A DNA stretch of 64,000 nucleotides, from the NCBI RefSeq assembly GCF_963666675.1, contig NZ_OY762929.1, forward strand, positions 3,852,001-3,916,000, written 5' to 3'. Source of the stretch: an uncultured Desulfobacter sp. Lineage in GTDB: Bacteria; Desulfobacterota; Desulfobacteria; Desulfobacterales; Desulfobacteraceae. Below are positions 25,305-34,221 of this stretch, in pieces. The position numbers and the translations under genes are program-made. A model generated the notes under the pieces. The model was not told the origin of the DNA. It saw only the letters and a program-made list of their open reading frames with translations, and ran no database searches. The stretch's first letter is position 1; each line of letters begins with the position of its first letter.

Positions 25305-26255
25305 ATGATGAATTTAAAGACAGCATTTGACAATGCAAGTGCCCTTGTCGTGGGTGGAAGCGGTTTCATCGGCAGGGCATTGGTTCAGCAGTTAGTTAAT
25401 TTGGGAAGTGAGGTTACAAGCCTTGGCATACGTCGTTTATCACTTGTTTCAAACGAGATGAAAAGTTTCAAACATATTACAGCCGATGTAAGGACACCCC
25501 AAAGTTTAGCGGGCGCACTTAAAGATGAACGCTTTGATTATGTTTTCAACCTGGGAGGGTATATTGACCACTGCCCTTTCGTGAAAGGCGGCAGGAATCT
25601 GATTGACGCTCATTACACAGGCATGATAAACCTTCTTGAACAGACCAGCCACGATCAATTAAAGCGTTTTGTCCAAATCGGCAGCAGTGACGAGTACGGA
25701 AATAATCCATCGCCACAAAATGAAACCATGAGAGAGGCCCCCATATCCCCCTATTCCGCAGCGAAAACAGCAGCCACCCATTTGATTCAGGCCATGGCAA
25801 GAACCGAGAATTTTCCAGGCGTTGTTGCACGCTTGTTTCTGGTTTATGGGCCAGGCCAGGATGACAAACGTTTTTTGCCCCAGATCATCCAGGGATGCCT
25901 GCAAGGTGCCACGTTTCCTGTTTCAGAGGGAAAACAATTAAGGGATTTTTGTCATATTGATGATGTTGTGCAAGGATTGCTGCTGTCAGCAGTTCAAAAA
26001 AGAGCTGGCGGAGAGGTCATAAACCTTGCCTCAGGTAAACCGGTCTCCATAAAAACGGTAATTGAAACAGTGGTAAAATTAATCGGAAACGGGAATCCTG
26101 AATTCGGTGCCCATCCATACCGGCCGGGAGAAAGCATGGCCTTGTATGCCGATGTTAAAAAGGCTGCTGAAATCATTGGATGGCAATCGGCCAAGACCCT
26201 GGAACAAGGATTGGAAGAAACGATTTCATGGTACAAAAAGAGAATAACGATATGA
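25305..26255 (+). CDS. NAD-dependent epimerase/dehydratase (extended SDR)
   Basis: A 316-residue extended SDR acting on a nucleotide sugar. The NAD motif is ALVVGGSGFIGRALVQQL, the serine tract QIGSSDEYG, and the catalytic YSAAK lies in SPYSAAKTAATHLI. ARLFLVYGPGQDDKRF and GEVINLASGKPVSI are family markers. It could be a reductase or epimerase for the CDP-4-keto-6-deoxyglucose made by rfbF and rfbG downstream, or work on another nucleotide sugar. The stop overlaps the next ATG. Confidence 0.75.
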   Translation: MMNLKTAFDNASALVVGGSGFIGRALVQQLVNLGSEVTSLGIRRLSLVSNEMKSFKHITADVRTPQSLAGALKDERFDYVFNLGGYIDHCPFVKGGRNLIDAHYTGMINLLEQTSHDQLKRFVQIGSSDEYGNNPSPQNETMREAPISPYSAAKTAATHLIQAMARTENFPGVVARLFLVYGPGQDDKRFLPQIIQGCLQGATFPVSEGKQLRDFCHIDDVVQGLLLSAVQKRAGGEVINLASGKPVSIKTVIETVVKLIGNGNPEFGAHPYRPGESMALYADVKKAAEIIGWQSAKTLEQGLEETISWYKKRITI

Positions 26256-27199
26256 ATGGAAAACATCCTGAAGTAAGCGTAATCATGAACTGCTGGAACG
26301 GGGATAGATACCTGCGGGAAGCCATGGACAGTGTGTTCAGTCAGACTTTTTCTGACTGGGAAATTGTATTTTGGGATAACGGCAGTATTGATGACAGTCC
26401 TGAGATTGCAAAAAGTTACGGTTCCAGGGTGCGGTACTTCAGGAATGATCAAACGAGTACACTGGGGGCGGCACGAAATAAGGCGCTATCCAGATGCCGC
26501 GGAAAATTTATCGCCTTCCTGGATGTTGATGATATCTGGCTGCCGGAGAAACTTGAAATTCAGTTAAAATTATTTGAGAAAAACCCCAACCTTGGAATGA
26601 CGTACAGCAACTCCATTTTTTTTAATGAAAAAGGAGAGATTGACGACCTGTTCAGCCTGTGCTCTCCCCATAAAGGAAAAGTGTTTGGGCCGCTCCTTGA
26701 GAAAAATTTCATTTCAACGGAAACAATGATGTTTAAGAAATCAATTCTTGATCAACTCCCTTATGTTTTTGATGATCGGTATACAATGGTCATGGACTAT
26801 GATCTTTCCTTGCGGATCGCTTACAATTACGAATTGGATTTTACCAGCCGGCCCCTGTCAAAATGGAGATCTCATAGCAACAGTGAAACCTCCCGGAAAA
26901 AATTCCTTGTGACCAAGGAGAATCAGCAGATGATTTTAAAACTTCGAAGGGAAATACCACGAATAGAAACAGATTATCCGGATGCGCTTGGGGCCTTTAT
27001 CAAATCCATAAACAGGCAATTGGCGTTGGAACAATGGGACAAAGGAAACAATATTCTGGCAAGGGAATATCTGAAAAAAAATCAAAATGATTTCCAAGGC
27101 GCCCTATTATATCTGTTAACTTTTTTCCTGCCATTCCGTTTATACGAGTACGGAAAAGTGAATTTAAAAACTGTTTATAACCTGAGACCCTGGAGGTGA
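26252..27199 (+). CDS. family 2 glycosyltransferase
   Basis: A 315-residue GT-A family 2 glycosyltransferase. VSVIMNCWNGDRYLREAMDS opens the fold, WDNGSIDDS carries the nucleotide-binding acids, and FIAFLDVDDIW holds the DXD metal site. ATG 26252 is chosen for its ATGA overlap with the preceding gene, although the frame is open upstream. A C-terminal hydrophobic tract (ALLYLLTFFLPFRLY) may anchor it to the membrane. It adds one sugar of the repeat unit. Donor unknown. Confidence 0.8.
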   Translation: MNGKHPEVSVIMNCWNGDRYLREAMDSVFSQTFSDWEIVFWDNGSIDDSPEIAKSYGSRVRYFRNDQTSTLGAARNKALSRCRGKFIAFLDVDDIWLPEKLEIQLKLFEKNPNLGMTYSNSIFFNEKGEIDDLFSLCSPHKGKVFGPLLEKNFISTETMMFKKSILDQLPYVFDDRYTMVMDYDLSLRIAYNYELDFTSRPLSKWRSHSNSETSRKKFLVTKENQQMILKLRREIPRIETDYPDALGAFIKSINRQLALEQWDKGNNILAREYLKKNQNDFQGALLYLLTFFLPFRLYEYGKVNLKTVYNLRPWR

Positions 27200-27202
27200 T
27201 GA

Positions 27203-27994
27203 GTGAAAGTTGTTATTTTATGCGGCGGAAAAGGCACAAGGCTTAGGGAAGAAACCGAATATCGGCCCAAGCCCATGGTAGAAATCGGCGGCAGGCCCAT
27301 CATATGGCATATCATGAAGCTGTATAGTCATTACGGATTCAAAGATTTTGTTTTATGCACAGGCTATAAAAAGGAAATCATAAAAGAGTATTTTTTAAAT
27401 TACCGTTATATGAACAGTGACATTACCATCTCTTTGGCCTCGGATGAAAAAATCGTCTGTAACAACAACCACGCCGAAGACTGGAATGTGACCATTGCGG
27501 ATACAGGATTAGATACGCCCAAAGGCGGCCGACTAAAGCAGATAGAACCCTATCTTGAAGGGCAGCGGTTTATGGTGACCTATGGCGACGGTGTTGCCGA
27601 TGTAAACATCAGACAACTGCTTTCCCACCATGAAACAGAAGGTGTTCTGGCAACATTCACAGGGGTACATCCCATATCCAGGTTCGCCACAGTAGAATAT
27701 GACGAGAATCACACCATTATTGACTGGAATGAAAAAAAACCCCTTGAGGGATACATGAATGCAGGATTCTTTGTATTCGAAAATGACGTACTAAAGTATA
27801 TGAACAATACCGAAGAACTTGAAGAAGAACCCATGAAAAGACTGGTGGCGGAAAAACAATTATCCATGTATAAACATGAGGGGTATTGGCAGTGCATGGA
27901 CACCTATCGGGATTACATGCTCCTCAGCGGGCTTTGGAACAATGGCAAAGCCCTGTGGAACGTCTGGGATAAACAACAAAAGAAAGTTCGATAA
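27203..27994 (+). CDS. rfbF: glucose-1-phosphate cytidylyltransferase
   Basis: A 263-residue RfbF, which makes CDP-glucose from CTP and glucose 1-phosphate. VILCGGKGTRLREETEYRPK and MVEIGGRPIIWHIMKLYSHY are diagnostic, with YGDGVADVNI and NAGFFVFE further on. GTG start with the strong site GGAGGTGAT upstream. It is the first step of the CDP-6-deoxyhexose branch, and CDP-glucose dehydratase follows after one membrane-protein gene. Confidence 0.9.
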   Translation: MKVVILCGGKGTRLREETEYRPKPMVEIGGRPIIWHIMKLYSHYGFKDFVLCTGYKKEIIKEYFLNYRYMNSDITISLASDEKIVCNNNHAEDWNVTIADTGLDTPKGGRLKQIEPYLEGQRFMVTYGDGVADVNIRQLLSHHETEGVLATFTGVHPISRFATVEYDENHTIIDWNEKKPLEGYMNAGFFVFENDVLKYMNNTEELEEEPMKRLVAEKQLSMYKHEGYWQCMDTYRDYMLLSGLWNNGKALWNVWDKQQKKVR

Positions 27995-28053
27995 GGGTGA
28001 TTGAGCACAACAAAAGTTGATAGTTAATACTGAAAATTAATCGGATATGATCC

Positions 28054-29394
28054 TTGATACCTCATAGTTTATTAGAAGAAGATAAGTATAATATCTGGTG
28101 TGGAATTGTGAAAAGCTATACAAATTATACAAAAATTGAGCCCTTGATTAAATCAGCAGAGAAATACTTATTGAGACTTACTTTTATAGCCACTTTCTTT
28201 TATCCTGCCAAGGGAATTTTCTCATTAATAGCTTGGCTTTGTCTGGATCTTGATATCAGCAAACAGGTGGTCATTGTTTATTCCACATTAACGGCTCTAT
28301 TGCTTCTTTTATCCTGTGTTCTTAAAGGGTATATAAAAAGAAATTATGAGTCGTATATATTCATCGCTTGCACTGGAATTGGTCTGTTCGTTTCTCTAAT
28401 TCGAACTGATTTTCTTTTTATGGACACCATTATAATACTCTTTATTTTTCCTTTTTTATTGTCTTGGAGCACAGAGATAAGTGATGATTTTTTTTATAGA
28501 GTTGCTGATATTTTTTTTAAGTTCACAATTGTTTATATCCTCATTGAGGGACTTATCATTCAACTTAATTTTTTTGGAGAAATCACAGCTAACGATATCT
28601 TGGAGTATAGCGCGCACTTAACTCTCGGTACTGCTGATGATATCCCAATAAGTGATACGCGAGGCATTAATGTTGCACAATACGGTGGTGTCATAGGCGG
28701 ATATCGTTCTGGCGGTTATTTAGGTAACATGTTGGCTATGCCACCGTTGGTTCTTATTTCTTTTGTTTTTCAGTATGCCAAGTTTTGTATGTTTAAGGGG
28801 ATAAAAAACGGTTTTTGGGCTTTCTTTGGGGGCGTCGCTTTGGGAGGAATGGTTTCATTTACAGCGATGCTTGCAGGAATAGTCACAGTGATTTTTAATG
28901 AGTTAATTATAAAAAAACGGTTATCCGTCCTTTTTGTATTAACAGGCGTTGTAATAATTAGTTTTATGTATGTTCCATTTTTTCGTTACATGATAATGCG
29001 GACTTTTATTAATATTTCAAATCATGCATATATTTCTCATTTTTTGGGGTTTGACCCAATTTCATTGAAAACTATAGTTTTCTTTTTATGTGGAAGATGG
29101 TCTAGTGTGGCAAATGGTATTCCATCCCATGTCGATTACTTCAATATTCTATTCGGTGTCGGCATTGTACCCACTTTTTTTATCTGTAAAAAATGGTGGG
29201 GTGCAATTTTCCCAAATCTAACTAAGGTTTGTTATAACAAATGGTTAGTTGTCAACGCCTTGCTGTTGATATCTGTCGTAGCTTCTTTTATCCACCATCA
29301 GATGGGGTTCACTAAATCAACAATGCTAATAGCAACGCTATTTCTGATCAAGTCAGAAAATATTATTAGAAAAAATAAATATATAGTTTATTGA
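28054..29394 (+). CDS. multi-pass membrane protein, probable O-antigen polymerase/ligase (Wzy-like)
   Basis: A 446-residue integral membrane protein with roughly ten hydrophobic segments and a large loop around residues 180-225 containing DTRGINVAQYGG and GGYRSGGYLGNM. Such a layout fits Wzy polymerases or WaaL-type ligases, which have little sequence conservation. The start is a TTG with no clear ribosome site; ATG 28047 is out of frame and stops after six codons. The gene is clearly more AT-rich than rfbF and rfbG on either side, suggesting separate acquisition. No Wzx flippase or ABC exporter is seen in the window. Confidence 0.55.
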   Translation: MIPHSLLEEDKYNIWCGIVKSYTNYTKIEPLIKSAEKYLLRLTFIATFFYPAKGIFSLIAWLCLDLDISKQVVIVYSTLTALLLLLSCVLKGYIKRNYESYIFIACTGIGLFVSLIRTDFLFMDTIIILFIFPFLLSWSTEISDDFFYRVADIFFKFTIVYILIEGLIIQLNFFGEITANDILEYSAHLTLGTADDIPISDTRGINVAQYGGVIGGYRSGGYLGNMLAMPPLVLISFVFQYAKFCMFKGIKNGFWAFFGGVALGGMVSFTAMLAGIVTVIFNELIIKKRLSVLFVLTGVVIISFMYVPFFRYMIMRTFINISNHAYISHFLGFDPISLKTIVFFLCGRWSSVANGIPSHVDYFNILFGVGIVPTFFICKKWWGAIFPNLTKVCYNKWLVVNALLLISVVASFIHHQMGFTKSTMLIATLFLIKSENIIRKNKYIVY

Positions 29395-29488
29395 TAAACC
29401 TTATCGCTCGTTAAACTAACTAAGACTAAATACCCAGGCTTATAACGGTTTTGAAGTAGATTAATATCCTAAAATAAGGGCTCTTGTG

Positions 29489-30631
29489 ATGGTTGCAGAT
29501 GAAAAACCGATTTCATTTAATAGTTCTTTAACGAACTATTACAAAAATAAAAGGATTATAGTGACAGGCAATACCGGTTTTAAAGGAAGCTGGTTAACTT
29601 TATGGTTGAAGTATATGGGTGCTGAAGTCATTGGGTTTTCAAGTGATATTCCATCGAAGCCATGTAATTTTAGTGTGCTGAATATTCAAGATATAATATC
29701 GCACCATTGGGGGGATATCAGATCCTTTGAGGGATTGGATGCTGTTTGCAAATCGTTTCAACCGGAAATCATTTTTCATTTGGCGGCTCAGCCGATCGTC
29801 CGGCGTTCTTATGAAGAACCGAAATTGACTTTTGACACAAATGTCGGCGGAACACTCAATGTATTAGAATGCGTCAGACAAAACAGTTCAGTGAAGGCTG
29901 CAGTGATCATAACAAGCGATAAATGTTACAAAAACAACGAATGGCTCTGGGGCTACCGAGAGGCAGACACACTAGGCGGAGACGATCCTTACAGTGCATC
30001 AAAAGGGTGTGCCGAGCTGGTTATAAATTCCTACTGTCGTTCATTTTTCAACGATGCAGGGATAAACGCTGCTTCGACGAGGGCCGGAAATGTCATTGGT
30101 GGTGGAGACTGGGCCCAGGATAGAATTGTCCCGGATTGTATTCGCGCATGGAGCGAAAAACAGGAAGTCGTGATCCGCAATCCGCAGGCAACAAGACCGT
30201 GGCAACATGTTCTGGAACCTCTTGGCGGCTATCTGTTGCTGGGTATGCTGTTGGGGCAAGACAGGGTAAAGTCAGGGGAAGCGTTTAATTTTGGCCCTAT
30301 CCCCGATGTTATCCAGTCGGTGGGAGTACTCATTGAATCCCTTGGAAGGTCATGGGGAGATGATGCACCCTACAGGGTCATTCCGGATGAATCCAACAAA
30401 AAAGAGAGCACATTATTGAAACTTTGCTGCGATAAAGCGCTGTCACTGTTAGGCTGGACAGCTATTCTATCTTTTGAAGAGACTATTTCCTTCACGGCAT
30501 CATGGTATAAAAAATTTTATGAAAACAAAGAGGATATGTACTTATTTTCCATAGAGCAGATAAAGACGTATTGTGACCTCTTTGAAGAGAGAATCGGAGG
30601 CGTTAAGCAGCCCCAAAAGGACATCATATGA
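29489..30631 (+). CDS. rfbG: CDP-glucose 4,6-dehydratase
   Basis: A 380-residue extended SDR that turns CDP-glucose into CDP-4-keto-6-deoxyglucose. IIVTGNTGFKGSWLTLWLK, HLAAQPIVRRSYEEP, ITSDKCYKNNEW and the catalytic DPYSASKG match RfbG. ATG 29489 is chosen because AAGGG lies eight bases upstream. The last bases overlap the next gene (ATGA). Together with rfbF this gives the common CDP-keto-sugar intermediate. The 3-dehydratase RfbH, needed for dideoxyhexoses, is not in the window. Confidence 0.9.
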   Translation: MVADEKPISFNSSLTNYYKNKRIIVTGNTGFKGSWLTLWLKYMGAEVIGFSSDIPSKPCNFSVLNIQDIISHHWGDIRSFEGLDAVCKSFQPEIIFHLAAQPIVRRSYEEPKLTFDTNVGGTLNVLECVRQNSSVKAAVIITSDKCYKNNEWLWGYREADTLGGDDPYSASKGCAELVINSYCRSFFNDAGINAASTRAGNVIGGGDWAQDRIVPDCIRAWSEKQEVVIRNPQATRPWQHVLEPLGGYLLLGMLLGQDRVKSGEAFNFGPIPDVIQSVGVLIESLGRSWGDDAPYRVIPDESNKKESTLLKLCCDKALSLLGWTAILSFEETISFTASWYKKFYENKEDMYLFSIEQIKTYCDLFEERIGGVKQPQKDII

Positions 30632-31074
30632 ACCCGACCACCATAGACGGGCTTGTAATCCAGCCCCTGAAACAATTTCCAGACGAACGGGGGCGTGTTT
30701 TACACATGATGCGAAACGATAATCCCCTTTTTGACAATTTCGGAGAAATTTATTTCTCCGAAATTTTTCCCGGAATCATCAAAGCGTGGAAGTGGCATGC
30801 AAAAATGACCCAATTTTTTGCGGTTCCACTGGGCTGCATTCAATTGGTCCTGTTTGATGACCGGGTTGGGTCTCCAAGCCATGGACATGTAATGAAACTG
30901 ACAACAGGCAGAGAAAAATATTTGCTTATTAAAATTCCGCCACAGGTCTGGTATGGATTTAAAGGAATCAGTGATGGCCCTGCGCTGATTGCAAACTGTG
31001 CAGATCTCCCCCACACCCCCGGCGAGGCCCAAAAAAAAGACTGGAATGATCCTGACATTCCGTTTGTTTGGTAA
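30628..31074 (+). CDS. dTDP-4-dehydrorhamnose 3,5-epimerase-like cupin
   Basis: A 148-residue RmlC-like cupin, shorter than classical RmlC (about 180). FPDERGRVLHMM, IYFSEIFPGIIKAWKWHAK and PPQVWYGFKGISDGPALIAN follow the family pattern. Because it is translationally coupled to rfbG it probably epimerises the CDP-4-keto-6-deoxyhexose at C3 and/or C5, giving a different 6-deoxyhexose. The exact product depends on a reductase, possibly the SDR at 25305. Confidence 0.75.
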   Translation: MNPTTIDGLVIQPLKQFPDERGRVLHMMRNDNPLFDNFGEIYFSEIFPGIIKAWKWHAKMTQFFAVPLGCIQLVLFDDRVGSPSHGHVMKLTTGREKYLLIKIPPQVWYGFKGISDGPALIANCADLPHTPGEAQKKDWNDPDIPFVW

Positions 31075-31110
31075 GCTATACACGATCAAAAAAATGAAAA
31101 GAATCAGCCG

Positions 31111-31980
31111 ATGTCCATTTTGCATCATCTTTTAGCCAAAGCTTATGTTCCGCTTAAGCTCACGAATGCCGCCAGATATTCCTTGGGAATGCGCTGTCCT
31201 CACCGCCTGAGAATTCTCATTTATCACGATATCGCCCCCCATGAACAGGAACGGTTTGCATCACAACTCAGATGGATAAAACGATATTGGAATTTTGTCT
31301 CACCGGCTCAATTTGTTGACATAATGGAAAGCCGGGAGCCGATAAGCGGTGACAACGTGTTACTGACTTTTGATGATGGATTTGCCTCCAATCGTCAAAT
31401 TGCCGAAAATATACTTGGTCCCTTGGGGATCAAGGCTCTTTTTTTCATTGTTTCAAAATTCACGGATTTGACAGATAAAATGGAGCGGCTGCGGTTTATC
31501 TCAAAAAATATCTGCCCCAATCTGGATAAGAATAATATCCCCCCACACCTGCACAACATGAACTGGAGTGACTTAACTTACCTGCTGGATACCGGACATA
31601 CAATAGGCGCGCACACCTGTTCCCATGCCCGTTTGTCAGGACTAAATAATAAGCGAGAGCTCAATTCTGAAATCGTTAGTGGCGCTGATCAATTGGAGCG
31701 TATGTTAGGCATAAAAGTGACCCACTTCGCGTATCCATACGGGGATTGTTCCAGTATCAGTCCGGAAGCCATTGCTGTGGCTAAACAGCGCTTCAATTTC
31801 ATTTACACAGGTATGAGAGGAAATAATACCGGCGGCACGCCGTCCTGGGCGCTGAGGCGTGATGCCATCGCACCACATAATTCCCTTGACCTTGCAGGTT
31901 CCTTGTTAGAGGGTGGAGCGGACTGGCGCTATACTAAACACCTGTCACGCTATGAGAGTATGGGACGAGGCAGTCAATGA
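31111..31980 (+). CDS. polysaccharide deacetylase (NodB homology domain)
   Basis: A 289-residue carbohydrate esterase family 4 protein. RILIYHDIAPH begins the domain, LLTFDDGFASN (near residue 85) gives the catalytic and metal aspartates, and IGAHTCSHARL supplies the HxxxH metal ligands. THFAYPYGD follows. No clear signal peptide is visible, so it may act on lipid-linked or nascent sugar on the cytoplasmic side. It would remove N-acetyl groups from an amino sugar. Confidence 0.8.
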   Translation: MSILHHLLAKAYVPLKLTNAARYSLGMRCPHRLRILIYHDIAPHEQERFASQLRWIKRYWNFVSPAQFVDIMESREPISGDNVLLTFDDGFASNRQIAENILGPLGIKALFFIVSKFTDLTDKMERLRFISKNICPNLDKNNIPPHLHNMNWSDLTYLLDTGHTIGAHTCSHARLSGLNNKRELNSEIVSGADQLERMLGIKVTHFAYPYGDCSSISPEAIAVAKQRFNFIYTGMRGNNTGGTPSWALRRDAIAPHNSLDLAGSLLEGGADWRYTKHLSRYESMGRGSQ

Positions 31981-31999
31981 AATTTCTGGACATTACAAT

Positions 32000-33172
32000 A
32001 TGCCTTTAACTTATGCCCCCCTGCCCTCCTGGGGTATGTTGGCTGATTGTCTGAAAAAGGGGCACGATTCGGATGATGATATTTCCATACCATGGAAGCG
32101 TTCCGGGGATAAGGCATTTTGCTTTTCCCGCTCGGCCTGGTCGCTTAAGGTAATTGCCCAATGGCGGCAGCGTGTCACACAAAAATCAAAGATCCGCGTT
32201 CTGCTGCCGGATTTTTTTTGCAATGCCTCGCTTGCCCCGCTTCGGAGCATAGGCGTACAATTGCTGTTTTATCCGCTTACCCCATGTCAGACACCGGATA
32301 TGGAGGCCTGCCGGATTCTATGTCAGAATGATCCGCCGGATTTATTTCTGCTGGTACACTATTTTGGCCGGCCGGCACAAGCAAAGGCTGCCGGGGCCTT
32401 TTGCAGGGAAAAAAAGGCGTGGCTCATTGAGGATGCAGCCCATGTTCTGCGACCTGTTCCAGGTGTAGGAGAACATGGAGATTGTGTGTTGTACAGCCCC
32501 CATAAGCACCTGGCAGCACCAGACGGAGCGGTTTTAATTATTCGTAAAAGGGGGCCGCATTGTCTGGGCGCCCAATCTTCACATTTGCAAATGTTCCATG
32601 AACTCCATCACGCCTTGGGACAGATGCATAATTTTTCCAATTCAGCCAGTCTGCTATGGTTGACCAAACGGGCTTTGCAAAAGACTGGGGTGGGGGTAAA
32701 ATCCAGAAACAATGTGCCATTCAAACCTGATAGTAACCTTCGTACGCCGACCGGGGAGTTTTTCCCCTATCCCAAGCTCAGCCCCATGGCAAGACGTTTG
32801 CTTTGGAGCTTGCGCAGCACCCTTAATGCGGAAGCTAAAGCCCGGGTGCAGAACCAGCAACTCTGGAATCGTGTACTCATGCAAAAGCCTCTCATTTCCC
32901 AGGGAAAGACACCGATAACGAATAAAGAACCCCCTTATTTAGCAGGTTTTGTTTTTGAAGACCCGGTTCAGGCCGAGAGAATATTTTCATATTGGCAACA
33001 CCTTGGATTGCCGGTATCCACATGGCCGGATTTACCACCGGAGGTGACGGAAAATCCAAAATTTCATTCATGGGCGTTGCACATGCGAAATACCCGAATC
33101 TATCTTCCAGTTCATCAGTCGATTAAACCCGGGCAAATCATTCAATTTGCGAAGAAACGTTCAGTAAGGTAA
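32000..33172 (+). CDS. DegT/DnrJ/EryC1-like PLP-dependent protein
   Basis: A 390-residue fold-type I PLP protein, divergent from typical sugar aminotransferases. LPDFFCNASLAPLRSIG, LVHYFGRPAQ, LIEDAAHVL (PLP-pyridine aspartate) and YSPHKHLAAPDGAVLI (candidate Schiff-base lysine) are visible. I choose ATG 32000 with CTGGA about nine bases upstream; the frame is open further back into the deacetylase gene. It probably transaminates a keto-sugar in the surface-glycan pathway. Divergence leaves room for another PLP reaction. Confidence 0.6.
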   Translation: MPLTYAPLPSWGMLADCLKKGHDSDDDISIPWKRSGDKAFCFSRSAWSLKVIAQWRQRVTQKSKIRVLLPDFFCNASLAPLRSIGVQLLFYPLTPCQTPDMEACRILCQNDPPDLFLLVHYFGRPAQAKAAGAFCREKKAWLIEDAAHVLRPVPGVGEHGDCVLYSPHKHLAAPDGAVLIIRKRGPHCLGAQSSHLQMFHELHHALGQMHNFSNSASLLWLTKRALQKTGVGVKSRNNVPFKPDSNLRTPTGEFFPYPKLSPMARRLLWSLRSTLNAEAKARVQNQQLWNRVLMQKPLISQGKTPITNKEPPYLAGFVFEDPVQAERIFSYWQHLGLPVSTWPDLPPEVTENPKFHSWALHMRNTRIYLPVHQSIKPGQIIQFAKKRSVR

Positions 33173-33174
33173 AA

Positions 33175-34221
33175 ATGTCTGATTTATTTCAAGTTAAAGA
33201 GATTTCAACTAAAGAATGGGACGAATACTGGCCGCGGTGCTGCCAGGCGACGTTGCTCCAAAGTCGACAATATGTATCAGCCAAGCACAACGCCGAAGGT
33301 TGGAAGGGCGTTGGATTTTTAATTTCAGATGAAAACCGGAATGCTGTCTGCATAGCACACGTACTTACAAAAGGCCTCCCCTGGCTGGGCAGCATCGCCC
33401 GCCTGAATCGTGGACCGTTGCTGTTGGACGGGGTCAATACAAAAAAATCTGATGCGATAAAATTGGCAAGTCTGAATGCGTTACTAAACGAGGCCCAAAA
33501 AAGACGATGGTGGGTGTTTCAAATTGCCCCTGAATTGAAAGCAGAAAGAAAGGTTTGCCAACATCTGCAGCACATGGGGCTGCGGCTTCAGAAAGGGACT
33601 GGATGGGCTTCAGGGCTCATGTCACTTTCACCGGATGAACAGGATTTACTGATGACACTGAACGGCAAATGGCGGAATTGCCTCCGTAAAGGAGAGCGGT
33701 TAGGTGTGCAGGTGACACGGCATGAAGGTCACAATGCAGAACTAAGTTTATTAATTCAAAATTATAGCGAATTACAACGCAATAAAGGTTTTGAAGGCAT
33801 ATCAACCGCACTGTTGTCAAACATCGCTGCACAGACGGGGATTGGCTGGCAGTTTAACATTTTTATAGCCAGGGATGAAAATGCATCAAATGAAACAGAT
33901 CCAATCGGCATGCTGGTAAGTATCAGACACGGTGATACCACTACCTATCTGATAGGTTCCACCAATGATCAAGGCAGACGTATGCAGGCCAACTCAGTTC
34001 TCCTTTGGCAAGCGATCCTGCACGCCAAACGTACACGATGTGCTTGGTTCGATATCGGCGGGTTAAGTGATTTGACCCCCAAAGGAATTGCCAGGTTCAA
34101 AAAGGGGCTCAATTCGCAACCCTATGTGTTGGCCGGCGAATGGCGTTGGTTTTATTGGAGCAATCTGGTACGGAAACGCTTCCCTGGTAAATCAAATGAG
34201 ACATCAATGAATCTGTTATGA
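33175..34221 (+). CDS. FemAB/BioF2-like acyltransferase
   Basis: A 348-residue GNAT-type protein of the FemAB-like group. ATLLQSRQYVSAKH at the N-terminus, LNGKWRNCLRKGERLG in the centre and YLIGSTNDQGRRMQANSVLL with FDIGGL near the end fit the pattern seen in exopolysaccharide loci. It would transfer an aminoacyl or acyl group to a sugar or lipid-linked chain. It lies two bases after the PLP protein and overlaps the next gene (ATGA). Similar to, but clearly different from, the one at 455. Confidence 0.65.
   Translation: MSDLFQVKEISTKEWDEYWPRCCQATLLQSRQYVSAKHNAEGWKGVGFLISDENRNAVCIAHVLTKGLPWLGSIARLNRGPLLLDGVNTKKSDAIKLASLNALLNEAQKRRWWVFQIAPELKAERKVCQHLQHMGLRLQKGTGWASGLMSLSPDEQDLLMTLNGKWRNCLRKGERLGVQVTRHEGHNAELSLLIQNYSELQRNKGFEGISTALLSNIAAQTGIGWQFNIFIARDENASNETDPIGMLVSIRHGDTTTYLIGSTNDQGRRMQANSVLLWQAILHAKRTRCAWFDIGGLSDLTPKGIARFKKGLNSQPYVLAGEWRWFYWSNLVRKRFPGKSNETSMNLL

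Noticed and set aside
31913..31999. Earlier start of the PLP protein inside the deacetylase gene
   Set aside because: It would overlap the deacetylase by 68 bases and lacks a ribosome site. ATG 32000 has one at proper distance.
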